A DNA stretch of 64,000 nt from Methylobacterium phyllostachyos. Lineage in GTDB: Bacteria > Pseudomonadota > Alphaproteobacteria > Rhizobiales > Beijerinckiaceae. Shown here one piece after another: positions 24,802 through 34,695 of the stretch. A program made the position numbers and the translations under genes. The stretch is from the NCBI RefSeq assembly GCF_900103445.1, contig NZ_FNHS01000003.1:62001-126000 (forward strand). The letters run 5' to 3'. The notes beneath the pieces are model-generated. The model made no database searches. It was not told the origin of the DNA and saw nothing but the letters and a program-made list of their open reading frames with translations. Within the stretch, counting starts at the first letter, position 1. The number at the start of each line of letters is the position of its first letter.

Positions 24802-25593
24802 ATGACCACGCTGGTTTTCCTCCGTTCGCTTCTGCTGGCCGCAGCCCTTGGGTTCGGCGTCGCCCCTGCTGCGTATGCGGCCGACAAAGCTCCGATCGCG
24901 GCTGCGGCCGACCTGAAATTCGCGCTCGATGCCGTTGCCGCGCAGTTCAAGGCCGATACCGGCCATGACCTGACCATCACCTATGGCTCGTCGGGCAATT
25001 TCGCGCGGCAGCTCCAGCAGGATGCTCCCTTCGAGCTGTTCCTGTCGGCGGATGAGGGCTTCGTGTTCAAGCTGGCGGATGCGGGCAAGACGGTCGATCG
25101 GGGAACGCTCTACGCGGAGGGCCGCGTGGTGCTGTTCGCCCCGCATGGCTCGGCCCTCAAGCCCGACGACACGCTGACGGACCTGAAAGCTGCCCTGGGC
25201 GACGGCCGGGTGCAGAAATTCGCGATCGCCAACCCGGAGCACGCCCCTTACGGCGTGGCCGCCGAACAGGCGTTGCAGTCGCAAGGTCTGTGGGCCGCCA
25301 TTCAGCCCAGGCTGGTGCTCGGAGAAAACGTCGCGCAGGCGGCGCAGTTCGCCACCTCGGGGAGCACGCAGGGCGGCATCTTCGCCTATTCGCTGGCGCT
25401 GTCTCCCGACGTCGGCAGGCTTGGCACCTTTGCCCTGATCTCAACCGCCTGGCACAAGCCGCTGCGGCAGCGCATGGTGCTGATGAAGGGCGCGGGCGAC
25501 ACGGCACGGGTGTTCTACGCCTACATGCAGACGCCGTCTGCCCGGACGGTGTTGCGCAGGTTCGGGTTCGTGCTGCCCGGCGAAGAGCCGTGA
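24802..25593 (+). CDS. modA: Molybdate ABC transporter substrate-binding protein
   Basis: 263 residues with a signal peptide (about 1-26). The oxyanion-binding pattern AAADLKFALDAVAAQFK, YGSSGNFARQLQQDAPF and ANPEHAPYGVAAEQAL is that of ModA. It captures molybdate or tungstate in the periplasm. It begins a tightly packed modABC operon. Confidence 0.92.
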   Translation: MTTLVFLRSLLLAAALGFGVAPAAYAADKAPIAAAADLKFALDAVAAQFKADTGHDLTITYGSSGNFARQLQQDAPFELFLSADEGFVFKLADAGKTVDRGTLYAEGRVVLFAPHGSALKPDDTLTDLKAALGDGRVQKFAIANPEHAPYGVAAEQALQSQGLWAAIQPRLVLGENVAQAAQFATSGSTQGGIFAYSLALSPDVGRLGTFALISTAWHKPLRQRMVLMKGAGDTARVFYAYMQTPSARTVLRRFGFVLPGEEP

Positions 25594-25597
25594 CCGC

Positions 25598-26255
25598 ATG
25601 GACTGGACCGCTCTCTCGCTTTCGCTGCGCCTGGGGACGGCGACCGTCCTGATCCTGCTGCCGCTCGGTGTGCTGCTCGGCCGCTGGCTGGCGTTCCGGC
25701 GGGTGCCGGGCCGCCCCGTGGTCGAGGCGCTGCTGGCATTGCCGCTCGTGCTGCCGCCGACCGTGCTCGGCTATTACCTGCTGGCCGCGTTCGGCGGCGG
25801 TTCGCCACTCGGGCAGGGCTGGCGGACGCTGTTCGGGCATCCCTTGCTGTTCAGCTTCGAGGGGCTGCTGCTCGCCTCGCTGCTGGTCAACCTGCCGTTC
25901 GCGGTCCAGCCGATGCAGCGCGGCTTCGAGGCCATCCCGGCCGATATACGCGAAGCGGCTGCCGTGTCGGGCTTCTCGCCCTGGCGGGTGCTCTGGCGCA
26001 TCGACCTGCCGCTGGCGTGGCCGGGCATCGTCACCGGCCTGGTGCTGACCTTCGCCCATACGCTGGGCGAGTTCGGCGTGGTGCTGATGGTGGGTGGCTC
26101 GATCCCGGGTGAGACCCGGACGATCGCCATTGCGATCTACGACCGGGTGCAGGCGTTCGACACGGCATCGGCCGGGATCATGTCGGCCCTGCTGCTGCTG
26201 CTTTCGCTGATCGCGCTCGGCATCACCTATGGCCTTTCCGGCCGGGTCGGTCGCC

Positions 26256-26263
<8 letters not shown>
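25598..26263 (+). CDS. modB: Molybdate ABC transporter permease
   Basis: 221 residues with five to six membrane segments. The ATPase-contact loop is EAAAVSGFSPWRVLWRIDLP and AHTLGEFGVVLMVGGSIPGE is typical of ModB. It starts 4 bases after modA. Confidence 0.92.
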
Positions 26264-26989
<726 letters not shown>

Positions 26990-26993
<4 letters not shown>

Positions 26994-27787
26994 CGACCCA
27001 GGACGCGCCGCGCCATGCTGTGTCCGCGTTCGGCGGCGGGGCCGTCATCGGGGCGCTCGGCGGCCTGATCGGCCTGGGCGGCGCGGAGTTCCGCCTGCCG
27101 CTCCTGATCGGCCTGTTCCGCTTCGGCGCACTGGAAGCGGTGATCCTCAACAAGGCCATGAGCCTGGTCGTGGTCGCTGCCGCGCTCCCGTTCCGGGCGC
27201 AGACCGTGCCGTTTGCCGAGGTCGCGGCGCATTGGCCGATCATCCTCAACCTGCTGGCCGGAAGCCTCGTTGGCGCGTGGTTCGGCGCGGGCTGGGTGAC
27301 CCGCCTGCGTTCGGAGACGCTGCACCGCGTGATCGCCGTGATGCTGGTCGCCATAGCGGGGATGCTGCTGCTCGGCCACGACACGCAGGCAGGAGCGGCC
27401 CTCGTTGCCGGACCGGCTCGGATCATTGCCGGGGTGGTCGCCGGCTTCGGTATCGGCGTGGTGGCGGCGCTCCTCGGTGTCGCCGGAGGGGAGTTGCTGA
27501 TCCCCACTCTGGTGCTGCTGTTCGGGGCCGACATCAAGCTCGCGGGGAGCCTTTCGCTGGCGGTGAGCCTGCCGACGATGCTGGTCGGGTTCGCCCGCTA
27601 CAGCCAGGATCGGAGCTTTGCCGTGCTTGGCAGGAACCGGTTGTTCCTGCTGACCATGGCGGCCGGGTCCGTCATCGGCACATTCATCGGCGGCCAGTTG
27701 CTCGGCCTGGTCCCGGGCGCGGTGCTGCTGCCGGTGCTCGCCTGCATCCTTCTCATATCGTCGGTAAAGATCTGGCGGCACGCCTGA
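26990..27787 (+). CDS. TSUP family (TauE/SafE) sulfite/anion exporter
   Basis: 265 residues with about eight membrane segments and two GG-rich halves ([19 protein letters not shown] and [19 protein letters not shown]), the TSUP internal duplication. ATGA overlap puts it in the modABC operon. Members export sulfite, sulfoacetate or related anions. Coupling to molybdate uptake makes sense because sulfite oxidases need molybdenum cofactor. Confidence 0.82.
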
Positions 27788-27838
27788 CCGGAAATGGTCG
27801 CCCTACATATGTTGCGCTGCGGCGCGGTATGTTAGGCT

Positions 27839-27899
27839 GCGGCCGATGGGGATGGGGTTCCCCCGAAACCGCCCGCCGTGGGCTGATGACTCCTATCGA
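27839..27899 (+). ncRNA. Fluoride riboswitch (crcB motif)
   Basis: The conserved skeleton is present in order: GATGGGGTTCCCCC, AAACCGCC, a GGGC stem, then CTGATGACTCCTAT. Pseudoknot pairing of GGGGT (27854-27858) with ACTCC (27889-27893) is possible. The gene it precedes is the fluoride exporter crcB, which agrees with the identification. Confidence 0.9.
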
Positions 27900-27943
27900 A
27901 GATGCGGCACCCATCCGGCTCACCGGAGGATTTGTGCCGCGCT

Positions 27944-27951
27944 GATAGGAG
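27944..27951 (+). promoter_or_regulatory. crcB ribosome-binding site, complementary to the riboswitch 3' strand
   Basis: GATAGGAG lies 5 bases before ATG 27957 and is the exact complement of CTCCTATC at 27890-27897 in the aptamer. Without fluoride the aptamer 3' strand can cover the ribosome-binding site; with fluoride it is held in the pseudoknot. This suggests translational control. Confidence 0.7.
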
Positions 27952-27956
27952 CGCCC

Positions 27957-28391
27957 ATGTCGTTTGCCAGTTGCCTCGTCGTGATCCTGGGCGGTGCCAT
28001 CGGCACCTTCCTCCGCTACGCTGTCTCCGTCCTTGCCCAGCCGATCAGCCGCGAGCTGCCCTGGGGGACCATCCTCATCAACATCACCGGATCGTTCGTC
28101 ATCGGCTTCTTCGGCACGCTGACGCTCGCCACCGGCCGCTTCCCCGTTTCCGAGAACTGGCGGCTGTTCGTGATGATCGGGGTAAGCGGCGGCTACACCA
28201 CCTTCTCTTCATTCAGCTTGCAGACGCTCGATCTCATGCGGAACGGGGCCATGACACGAGCCGCGCTCAACATCGGCTTGTCCGTCGTTCTGTGCATCGC
28301 GGCCGTCGCCCTCGGTCACTTCATCGCTGCCCGCTTCAACGACGGAGCGCAGGCCGTGGCCCAGATCGAGATCGAAGAGGAGGCGGCGTGA
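27957..28391 (+). CDS. crcB: Fluoride channel/exporter CrcB (Fluc)
   Basis: 144 residues, four membrane segments. [33 protein letters not shown] and [19 protein letters not shown] are the conserved Fluc stretches. It works as a dual-topology dimer releasing fluoride. Its last base is the first base of the next gene. Confidence 0.95.
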   Translation: MSFASCLVVILGGAIGTFLRYAVSVLAQPISRELPWGTILINITGSFVIGFFGTLTLATGRFPVSENWRLFVMIGVSGGYTTFSSFSLQTLDLMRNGAMTRAALNIGLSVVLCIAAVALGHFIAARFNDGAQAVAQIEIEEEAA

Positions 28392-28990
28392 TGGATGCGG
28401 CTGTCGTAAATCCCGGACTGCGCCGGGTTGTCCGCCTGGTTGCCTTCCTCAACCTCGCGTATTTCGGGATCGAGTTCGCGGTCGCCCTCGCCATCGGCTC
28501 GGTATCGCTGTTCGCGGACAGCGTCGATTTCCTGGAGGACGCCTCGGTCAACCTCCTGATCCTCGCGGCCCTCGGTTGGTCGCTGAAGAACCGGGCGCGG
28601 GTCGGCATGGCCCTGGCGGGCATTCTGCTGATCCCGGCCATAGCGACGCTCTGGACCGCCTGGGAGAAGTTCAACGTGCCGGTCGCGCCGGAGCCGGGAC
28701 TGCTGACCCTCACTGGCGCGGGCGCGTGTATCGTGAATTTCGCCTGCGCCTACATGCTGGCCCGCTACCGGACGCATGGCGGCAGTCTCACTCGCGCGGC
28801 CTTCCTGTCGTCGCGGAACGACGTGCTGGCCAACATCGCCATCATGGCGGCGGGCCTCGTGACGGCCTTTCTCTGGCGGTCGGCATGGCCTGACCTGATC
28901 GTCGGCCTCGGGATCGCGGCCATGAACGCGGACGCGGCGCGCGAAGTATGGTCGGCCGCTCGCGAGGAGCACGCGCTGGCGCGAGCGTAG
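28391..28990 (+). CDS. Cation diffusion facilitator-like membrane protein
   Basis: 199 residues. NLAYFGIEFAVALAIGSVSL and FADSVDFLEDASVNLLIL match the CDF core, with the second metal half RNDVLANIAIMAA, but the C-terminal cytoplasmic domain is absent and the last helix pair is short. Its role with CrcB is unknown; riboswitch-controlled expression suggests a part in fluoride tolerance. Confidence 0.7.
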   Translation: MDAAVVNPGLRRVVRLVAFLNLAYFGIEFAVALAIGSVSLFADSVDFLEDASVNLLILAALGWSLKNRARVGMALAGILLIPAIATLWTAWEKFNVPVAPEPGLLTLTGAGACIVNFACAYMLARYRTHGGSLTRAAFLSSRNDVLANIAIMAAGLVTAFLWRSAWPDLIVGLGIAAMNADAAREVWSAAREEHALARA

Positions 28991-29377
28991 CGGCGCATAT
29001 CCCCGATGGCTGAAAGGGTTGGTGCGAAACTCAAGACATGTGGACGCTTAGGAGCCCGGTTGCGACCCAACCCAGCCGACCAAACTATCATCAACGCGTC
29101 TCCAAAGCGGTCGTTAGACAACTGCGATTGAAAGAGGCGGCCGGCCTTTGGCCCAGCGGCCAAAACCGTATTTTTTTGACTAATTGGGGGATCTCTGCTG
29201 TTCCGCCTTCGGGTGCAGGTGTGGATTTTCCGATATGAGGAAGGATGCAACGGCGCGGGCCATCGGTGTTGCGTCAAAAGCACTGCGCTGACCCTTGCGC
29301 GCTTTAGAGAGAACTTAATCGTGATAGGGTGGTTGGACTCTTCCGTCGCGTGATTTCGAGGCAAAGAGGCTGTCGTG
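28991..29377. other. Intergenic region with repeat copy B
   Basis: No gene is visible. 29063-29127 is a degenerate copy of 24225-24290, in the same orientation. An A/T-rich patch (TATTTTTTTGACTAATTG, about 29169) could be a promoter or a terminator tail. The end carries a candidate stress promoter for the nepR-like gene. Confidence 0.45.
29310..29334 (+). promoter_or_regulatory. Possible EcfG-type stress promoter
   Basis: AGAAC at 29310-29314, 17 bases, then GTT at 29332-29334. The general stress consensus in alphaproteobacteria is GGAAC-N16/17-GTT, so one base differs. Its place before a nepR-like gene is what makes it worth noting. Confidence 0.3.
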
Positions 29378-29605
29378 ATGGGCGAACGTGCCCCTGGTCC
29401 TGTGTCTGGTCAAACCGACCATGGGAGCGAGCGACCTTTGGCAGAGGGAGCTTCCACATGGATGCGCCCCGGAGCGCCCCATGCAATCCAGCACCATCTC
29501 GGCCGCAAGTTGCAGGGCATGTATGCTCACATCCCGGCCACCCCATTGCCGGACCGGCTGAACCAGCTTCTCGCTCAATTGGATGCAGCCTGCGCAGCGG
29601 ACTGA
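29378..29605 (+). CDS. nepR: NepR-like anti-sigma factor of the general stress response
   Basis: 75 residues from ATG 29378. The last half contains the two NepR helices, HHLGRKLQGMYAHI and PLPDRLNQLLAQLDAA, separated by a short proline linker, as in the family. NepR binds the stress sigma factor EcfG and is drawn off by phosphorylated PhyR. The N-terminal 35 residues are disordered and Pro/Gly-rich. No sigma or phyR gene is next to it, so it is probably a paralogue. It is convergent with a LOV histidine kinase, a plausible upstream input. Confidence 0.72.
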   Translation: MGERAPGPVSGQTDHGSERPLAEGASTWMRPGAPHAIQHHLGRKLQGMYAHIPATPLPDRLNQLLAQLDAACAAD

Positions 29606-29640
29606 CCCTTCAGTCCGCGCCAACGTCAAGGAGCGGAAAC

Positions 29641-32373
29641 TCAGCTTGCCATAAAGCCGCGCTGCGGCGCGACGATCGTGCAGACAACACCCGTTTCAGG
29701 GTAGCTCAAATCGACCTCTCCATCGAAGCTCCCGGCAAGACCGCGCGCGATCAGCCGTGTGCCGAACCCGGTACGCTTGGGCGCCACGACCGGCGGGCCG
29801 CCTGCCTCAGCCCAACGTAAAGTGACCTGAGCATCCTCCCCATCGCCGTCGATCCGCCAGGCGATAGTGACTTGACCGCTGGCGCTTGAGAGCGCGCCGT
29901 ACTTCGCGGCATTGGTCGCCAGCTCGTGCAGCATCAGCGAAAGTGACAGCGCCGCCTTGGAGCCGACCATGACGGTGGGGCCTTCCAGGATGAACCTGTC
30001 CGGTCGGTCGCGGTGTATCTCAAGCGCACCCTCGATCACGCTCTTCATAGGAGCTTGTGACAGGGTACCGCCCAGCAGCAGGTCATGGGACTTGCCTAGC
30101 GCGATCAGACGATTGGCCAGCACGTCCCTGGCGGTATCCAGGTCGCTGGCTCCCCGCATCGTCTGCGTAGCGATCGACTGCACCATCGCCAGCATGTTCT
30201 TCATGCGGTGGCTCAGCTCGTGGTTGAGCAGCTTCTGCTGTGCCTCTGCTTCGACGCGCGCGATGGCCGATCGGGTTCGATCGACCACGTTGCGCACGAA
30301 GGCGATATCTTCCGGCGGCCACGGGCCAGGCTCGGACCTAAGCCCATAGAATAGGGCCACGAACCGTCCGTGCTCCAGGACTGGCAGGTTGAAGAGGCTG
30401 CGGGCGTTGATTGCAGCGAGGGCGTCGGCGACCTCCGCCGTTCGAGGGTCACGGCTTACGTCCTCGATGGCAACGTTGCGCCCTGCCTTGAGGTCCTTGA
30501 TGTACGAGCCGTAGGTCCGAAAGCGATGCAACCCGGCGATGCTGGGGAGGTTCGGCGCCGTCCAATCGTTGTCCACGAGGATCGTTTCAGCATCGGGATC
30601 GACCTGCCCGTAGCCTGCGTGGCTAAGGTCGAGCGTGCGCCCCATGACCTCGGCGGCGATCCGGCTGATCTCCCCCCTGTCCGTCACATCGCGCAACCGG
30701 TCACCGAGTTCGGTTGTCGCCGCACGGCGGACCTCTGCTCTTTTGCGTTCCGAAATCTCTAGGAACAGCGCGACGAACCGCCGGTCATCCTGCTTGCTCG
30801 CCCGCACCTCGAACGTCCGGCTCAGCTCCGGGACGTGGATCTCGAAGCTTTCGGGCTCGCCGCTTTTGACCACGCGAGCGTAGGTGTCGATCAGCCATTG
30901 CGAGATGTCCGGCACGAGTTCGCGCATCGTCTGCCCGGCGGTGTTAGCCGGTAGCCCCGTCAGCCCGGCAAAGGCTGGGTTCACTTCAAGGAACCGAAAG
31001 TCCACTGCCCGGCCGTCCGCGTCGCGGATCAGTTCGGCGGTCATGAAGCCCTCTTGCATATCGGCAAACAGGCCGCGCCAGCGTTTCTCACTGACCGCGA
31101 GCTGCTGCTCGACTGACTTCTGATCGGTGATGTCGCGGGAGATGGAGAGGATCTTCTCCGGCTGTCCATCCGCTCCCAGGATCGGCGTGACCTGCACGTC
31201 CCACCACTTCGGCGTACCGCGATAGGTGTCAGCCCCGCCCTGGAAGTGGCCGATGCCACCGGCCCTGGCCACCTCAAGCGCCGCGAGGGCGTCGGTATGA
31301 CCCTTGTTCTGCCAAAAGCTGGGCCACGGACAGCCCTTCACGTTGTTGAAGTCGCTGACCTCCATCACTCGCATGCCGCCCTCGCTCATGAAGCTTAGGC
31401 TGCCGTCGAGATCGAGCACCTTGATGCAGTCGGCCGAGGAAGCCAGCACGCTGCGCATGAACTCGGCGTCGGCCTGCTGCTTGGTGGCGGCGACGCGCTC
31501 CTGCGTCCGATCGCTTATCGCCTTGACGAACCCCTGGTGGGTCCCATCCACCCCACGGAGCGAGGTCATGTCACCCACCGCGTAAAACCGGCGGCCATCC
31601 TTACGCAGGTGCCACCGCTCGTCCTCGGCATGCCCGGCTTGGAGAACGCCTTCCATCTCCTTTCGCGCGCGATCGTTGGCGCGATCCTCAGGCGTAAAAA
31701 TCTGCTCGACAGTCTGCCCACGCATCTCCTCGGCCGACCAGCCCAGGATGCGTTCGGCCCCCACGTTCCAGTCGGTCACCCAGCCCTCGGTGTCCGTGAC
31801 GATGATTGCCATCTCGCTAGCGCTATTGAAGATTGCACGCTGCCGCTCCTCGCTCTCGGCCAGCCGCCGCCGGTTGCGGTGCGCCTCAGTGACGTCGATC
31901 TGGCTGCCGAAGCGGTAGCGCAGCCGTCCCTCCCCATCGAAGACGGGGCCGACGAACAAGGCATTGACGAAGGGCGTCCCGTCACGGCGGTGGTTGGTGA
32001 TCTCGATGGTGAGGTCACGGTTGTCGCGCAGCGCGGCGCGGATCTGATCGATGCAGTCGGGCTCGGTATCTGGCCCTTGGAGGAAACGGCAGTTGCGACC
32101 GACGACTTCGTCAATGCCGTAGCCGGTGAGGTCGAGGAAAGCGCGGTTGGTGAAGACGATCGGGTCGTCGTCCTGATTGGGATCCGTGAGGATCATCGGC
32201 AGGCTGGTCCTGTCGATGGCAGAGCGCAAAACGTTGGCATCAGATGCGTGTGAGCGGTCACGCCTGCTGAACGCTTCTGCACCTCGACCGGGCCGCTCAT
32301 CCTGATCCGCCCGCAGGCGCAGGACCTCTGCCTCAAGTTCCTCACGGGAGAGGCGACCCAGATCGTTATCCAT
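29641..32373 (-). CDS. LOV/PAS/GAF hybrid HWE-family sensor histidine kinase
   Basis: 910 residues, no membrane segment. A LOV domain (about 50-165) has the photoactive cysteine in GRNCRFLQG (C95) with the NHRRDGTPFVN stretch. Three further PAS domains (about 175-300, 305-430, 435-560) and a GAF-like domain (about 565-710) follow. The kinase is HWE type: phospho-acceptor H722 in LSHRMKN, and HELATNAAKYG at 816-826. LOV-HWE kinases are blue-light sensors that feed the PhyR-NepR-EcfG pathway in related bacteria. The convergent nepR-like neighbour supports this. Confidence 0.88.
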   Translation of the reverse strand: MDNDLGRLSREELEAEVLRLRADQDERPGRGAEAFSRRDRSHASDANVLRSAIDRTSLPMILTDPNQDDDPIVFTNRAFLDLTGYGIDEVVGRNCRFLQGPDTEPDCIDQIRAALRDNRDLTIEITNHRRDGTPFVNALFVGPVFDGEGRLRYRFGSQIDVTEAHRNRRRLAESEERQRAIFNSASEMAIIVTDTEGWVTDWNVGAERILGWSAEEMRGQTVEQIFTPEDRANDRARKEMEGVLQAGHAEDERWHLRKDGRRFYAVGDMTSLRGVDGTHQGFVKAISDRTQERVAATKQQADAEFMRSVLASSADCIKVLDLDGSLSFMSEGGMRVMEVSDFNNVKGCPWPSFWQNKGHTDALAALEVARAGGIGHFQGGADTYRGTPKWWDVQVTPILGADGQPEKILSISRDITDQKSVEQQLAVSEKRWRGLFADMQEGFMTAELIRDADGRAVDFRFLEVNPAFAGLTGLPANTAGQTMRELVPDISQWLIDTYARVVKSGEPESFEIHVPELSRTFEVRASKQDDRRFVALFLEISERKRAEVRRAATTELGDRLRDVTDRGEISRIAAEVMGRTLDLSHAGYGQVDPDAETILVDNDWTAPNLPSIAGLHRFRTYGSYIKDLKAGRNVAIEDVSRDPRTAEVADALAAINARSLFNLPVLEHGRFVALFYGLRSEPGPWPPEDIAFVRNVVDRTRSAIARVEAEAQQKLLNHELSHRMKNMLAMVQSIATQTMRGASDLDTARDVLANRLIALGKSHDLLLGGTLSQAPMKSVIEGALEIHRDRPDRFILEGPTVMVGSKAALSLSLMLHELATNAAKYGALSSASGQVTIAWRIDGDGEDAQVTLRWAEAGGPPVVAPKRTGFGTRLIARGLAGSFDGEVDLSYPETGVVCTIVAPQRGFMAS

Positions 32374-32579
32374 CTAAAATAAGCCCGCCCCCCGGCGACC
32401 GACGTGGTCCTTTTGCCGTGCTGATAGCGAAGCACCGTCACATCGTCACTGCGGCTTTCCGATCAGCGCGTTGCGGGGGATTACAATCATACATCAAGGC
32501 CGCTGAACGGCTGATGGATGGCTGCTTCCAGAATGCCCCGGTGTACGTTGGTGCGGCCGAGTTGGGTCGATAGAGGTCT

Positions 32580-32860
32580 GTCCGCTTTTGCGGACGCCAT
32601 GTCCCGGAGAGGCACCATGGGGACACGACTTCGTGGCGAGTGAGGGCCGCATTTGCGGACGATGCCTCGGGGCGAGGGCTAACTCGACCAAAAATCTGCG
32701 TTCGACAGCGGTTGTCCGCTTTTGCGGACAATGGTTTTCGCCCACCCCGGACCACGTGCAGGCAGCGGCGCTTGACCCCGTCGAATAGGGTGGCCCGATG
32801 AGTACTGCTAGCCGGGTGAAGGACACAACCTCGCCGCGCGGACCGTCCGCATTTGCGGAC
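32580..32860. repeat. Four palindromes GTCCGC-N4-GCGGAC
   Basis: Copies: GTCCGCTTTTGCGGAC at 32580 and 32714, CCGCATTTGCGG at 32647, GTCCGCATTTGCGGAC at 32845. Spacing is 67, 67 and 131 bases, roughly multiples of 66. Further copies lie at 45257 and 54548. Regular spacing suggests protein-bound sites such as operators or partition sites. Confidence 0.7.
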
Positions 32861-33346
32861 GAGGTCTTGGGATCAGGGGGCAATGCCGGGTCCGGTCTGG
32901 TCCATGGGATCCTCGTCTCCGCATTCCGCTGGGGCGATTTCCCGGCGGCATCAGTGGCTCGGCCCGTTTCCGAATGCGGAATGCTGGGCCCATTTGAAAA
33001 ATTTCTGAGGCAGTAAGCCTCCGCGGGCGAATGCCTCCCCGCACGCTCCACCACCCCTCTGGGGTCTCCATCGACCCCACTCCCCGGCCGGGGTCTCGAC
33101 GCCCACCCCCCGGGGGTCCGGGATGGGCTGTGGCGCGCCCGACGGCCGCCCGATCCCCGCTCGCGCACCGCGCCGCCCTCTACATGCCCCGCTCCCGGCC
33201 TGGGGATGGCGCCGTGGCCTCACGGTCTGGTGCTCGTGAGGGAGGCACGGCACGCCTCCTGTGTCCCTGCCAGGGGAGGCCGGGGGGCGTGGCCCGCACA
33301 AGGGCACGCCCATGCCCCCATGGGGTGAGGGGGCACCTGGTATACC

Positions 33347-33360
33347 TGAACGTTTGTTCA
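33347..33360. promoter_or_regulatory. Perfect palindrome TGAACGTTTGTTCA
   Basis: Arms TGAAC and GTTCA around GTTT. It resembles the Gram-positive LexA box (GAAC-N4-GTTC) more than the alphaproteobacterial one (GTTC-N7-GTTC). It may be an operator for an element repressor. Confidence 0.4.
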
Positions 33361-33425
33361 TATTCGTGGGCGCACAGGGGACGCACGTCGGGCCGACGCC
33401 CCATCGGCGTGGTCGATCGATGACC

Positions 33426-34408
33426 TCAGCGGCCCTTGCCGAGGACGTCGAGGAGGCGCTTGGCCTCGGTCATGAGGGCACGGCCCCGGGACAGGCCCGG
33501 CCCCCCTGTTTGTACTCGCCTCGGGCTGACGCGGCCTGCATCTGCCCGATGATGGTCTCCAGGCGGCCAGAGGGGCTGTAGCCCTGGTGGCGGATGTTCT
33601 CCGCCAACTGGCTGGCCATGAGGTCGGCGACGTTCCTGCGGGCGCTGGCGACGGCGGCCTCGAACGGGTCCTGGAGGATGGGCCGGTACTCGGCCTTGGG
33701 GATGCTGACGAGCAGGATCCGCGGTCGGCCGAGGTTCACGACCCTGGTGGGCGACTTCACCTTGCCCTTGGAGTTGACGAATATCGACCGCTCGGTGCCG
33801 GCGTCTGTGGCAGGCACACGGGCCCTGGGCGGCCGGGCGATGTAGCCCATCAGCCGGCTGCCGTTGACCGTGATCTCGCCCTTGTACACGCCCCACCTGC
33901 CCGGGACGCTGCGCCTCGCGTACTGGCCCTGGCTGTTCCGGATGAGGCGCGCCATCGTCGCCCCCGGCAGGTCGTGCGAGGCGGTCGGCCTGACCCCTTG
34001 GGTGAGGGTCAAGTTGCGCCAGTTGGGCACCAGGATGCGGTCTTGGGCGAGGCCGACGTCGCCCGGGTAGCGCGTGTTCCGCTGGTCGCCCATGCTTTAC
34101 TTGAGGACGCTGCTCTGGTCGTCGAGGACGTAGGCCTCGGCCTGGACCTCGTCGTAGACCGTGCGGCCCTTGCCCAGTGTGCGCCGGTACTGCCAGGCGT
34201 TGCGCATCCACGGCGTGGGGTCGCGAAAATGGCTGTCGGTCGCGCCCCGCATATCGACCGCGACCGCCTTGGCGGACTGGTCGACGACCCACGCGCAGGC
34301 CCGTTGGTACTTCTTGAACGAGACCTCCGACACGTACTGATCCTCCCACGCCGCGAGGGCGCCGGTGAGGTCCTGGACGAGGGATCCGAATGAGGGGGGC
34401 CGGGCCAT
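33426..34408 (-). pseudogene. Decayed phage-like gene with in-frame stop and frameshift
   Basis: One protein-like frame runs from ATG 34408 (MARPPSFGSLVQDLTG). It is cut by a TAA at 34099-34097 between DDQSSVLK and SMGDQRNTRY with the frame unchanged, and near the end a C6 run on the plus strand at 33501-33506 separates KQGG from the natural-looking ending RGRALMTEAKRLLDVLGKGR. Read through both lesions it gives about 325 residues. The text is phage-like (PTPWMRNAWQYRR, DVGLAQDRILVP, AEYRPILQDPFEA), perhaps a tail or head-tail protein. Two separate short genes are the alternative. Confidence 0.6.
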
Positions 34409-34695
34409 CAGCCAACGATGGCGGATCTCGCGTGGCCAGCCCAAGGGCACGGGGACGGTCCTGGGCGGTCGCCACGTGCCCTTCCGGGTACCGGCGGTCA
34501 TCCTGTGCCGCAGGACCGCGTGGACAGGCCCTGTGGGGTCGCGAGGGCCTGAAACGAAGGAGCCCCCCGCGGCTGGGCCGGCGGGAGGCTCCGGGAGTGT
34601 GGTGCACGCCCGTCCCATGCGAGGACGATCCGAAGGTAGCGGCGACCCCTGCCTCCCACAAGGGGAAAGGGGTCTCGGGAAGCCTACGGCCCTGT

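Larger units (their letters stand above)
32374..33425. other. Long gap at the left edge of the mobile element
   Basis: Just over 1 kb without a believable gene. It holds four copies of a short palindrome (32580-32860), one GTTGGGTCG repeat (32561), and an inverted repeat TGAAC-N4-GTTCA (33347). Base composition is more even at the start and very GC-rich after 33 kb. It probably contains the left boundary of the element that ends at 55.8 kb. Confidence 0.45.
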
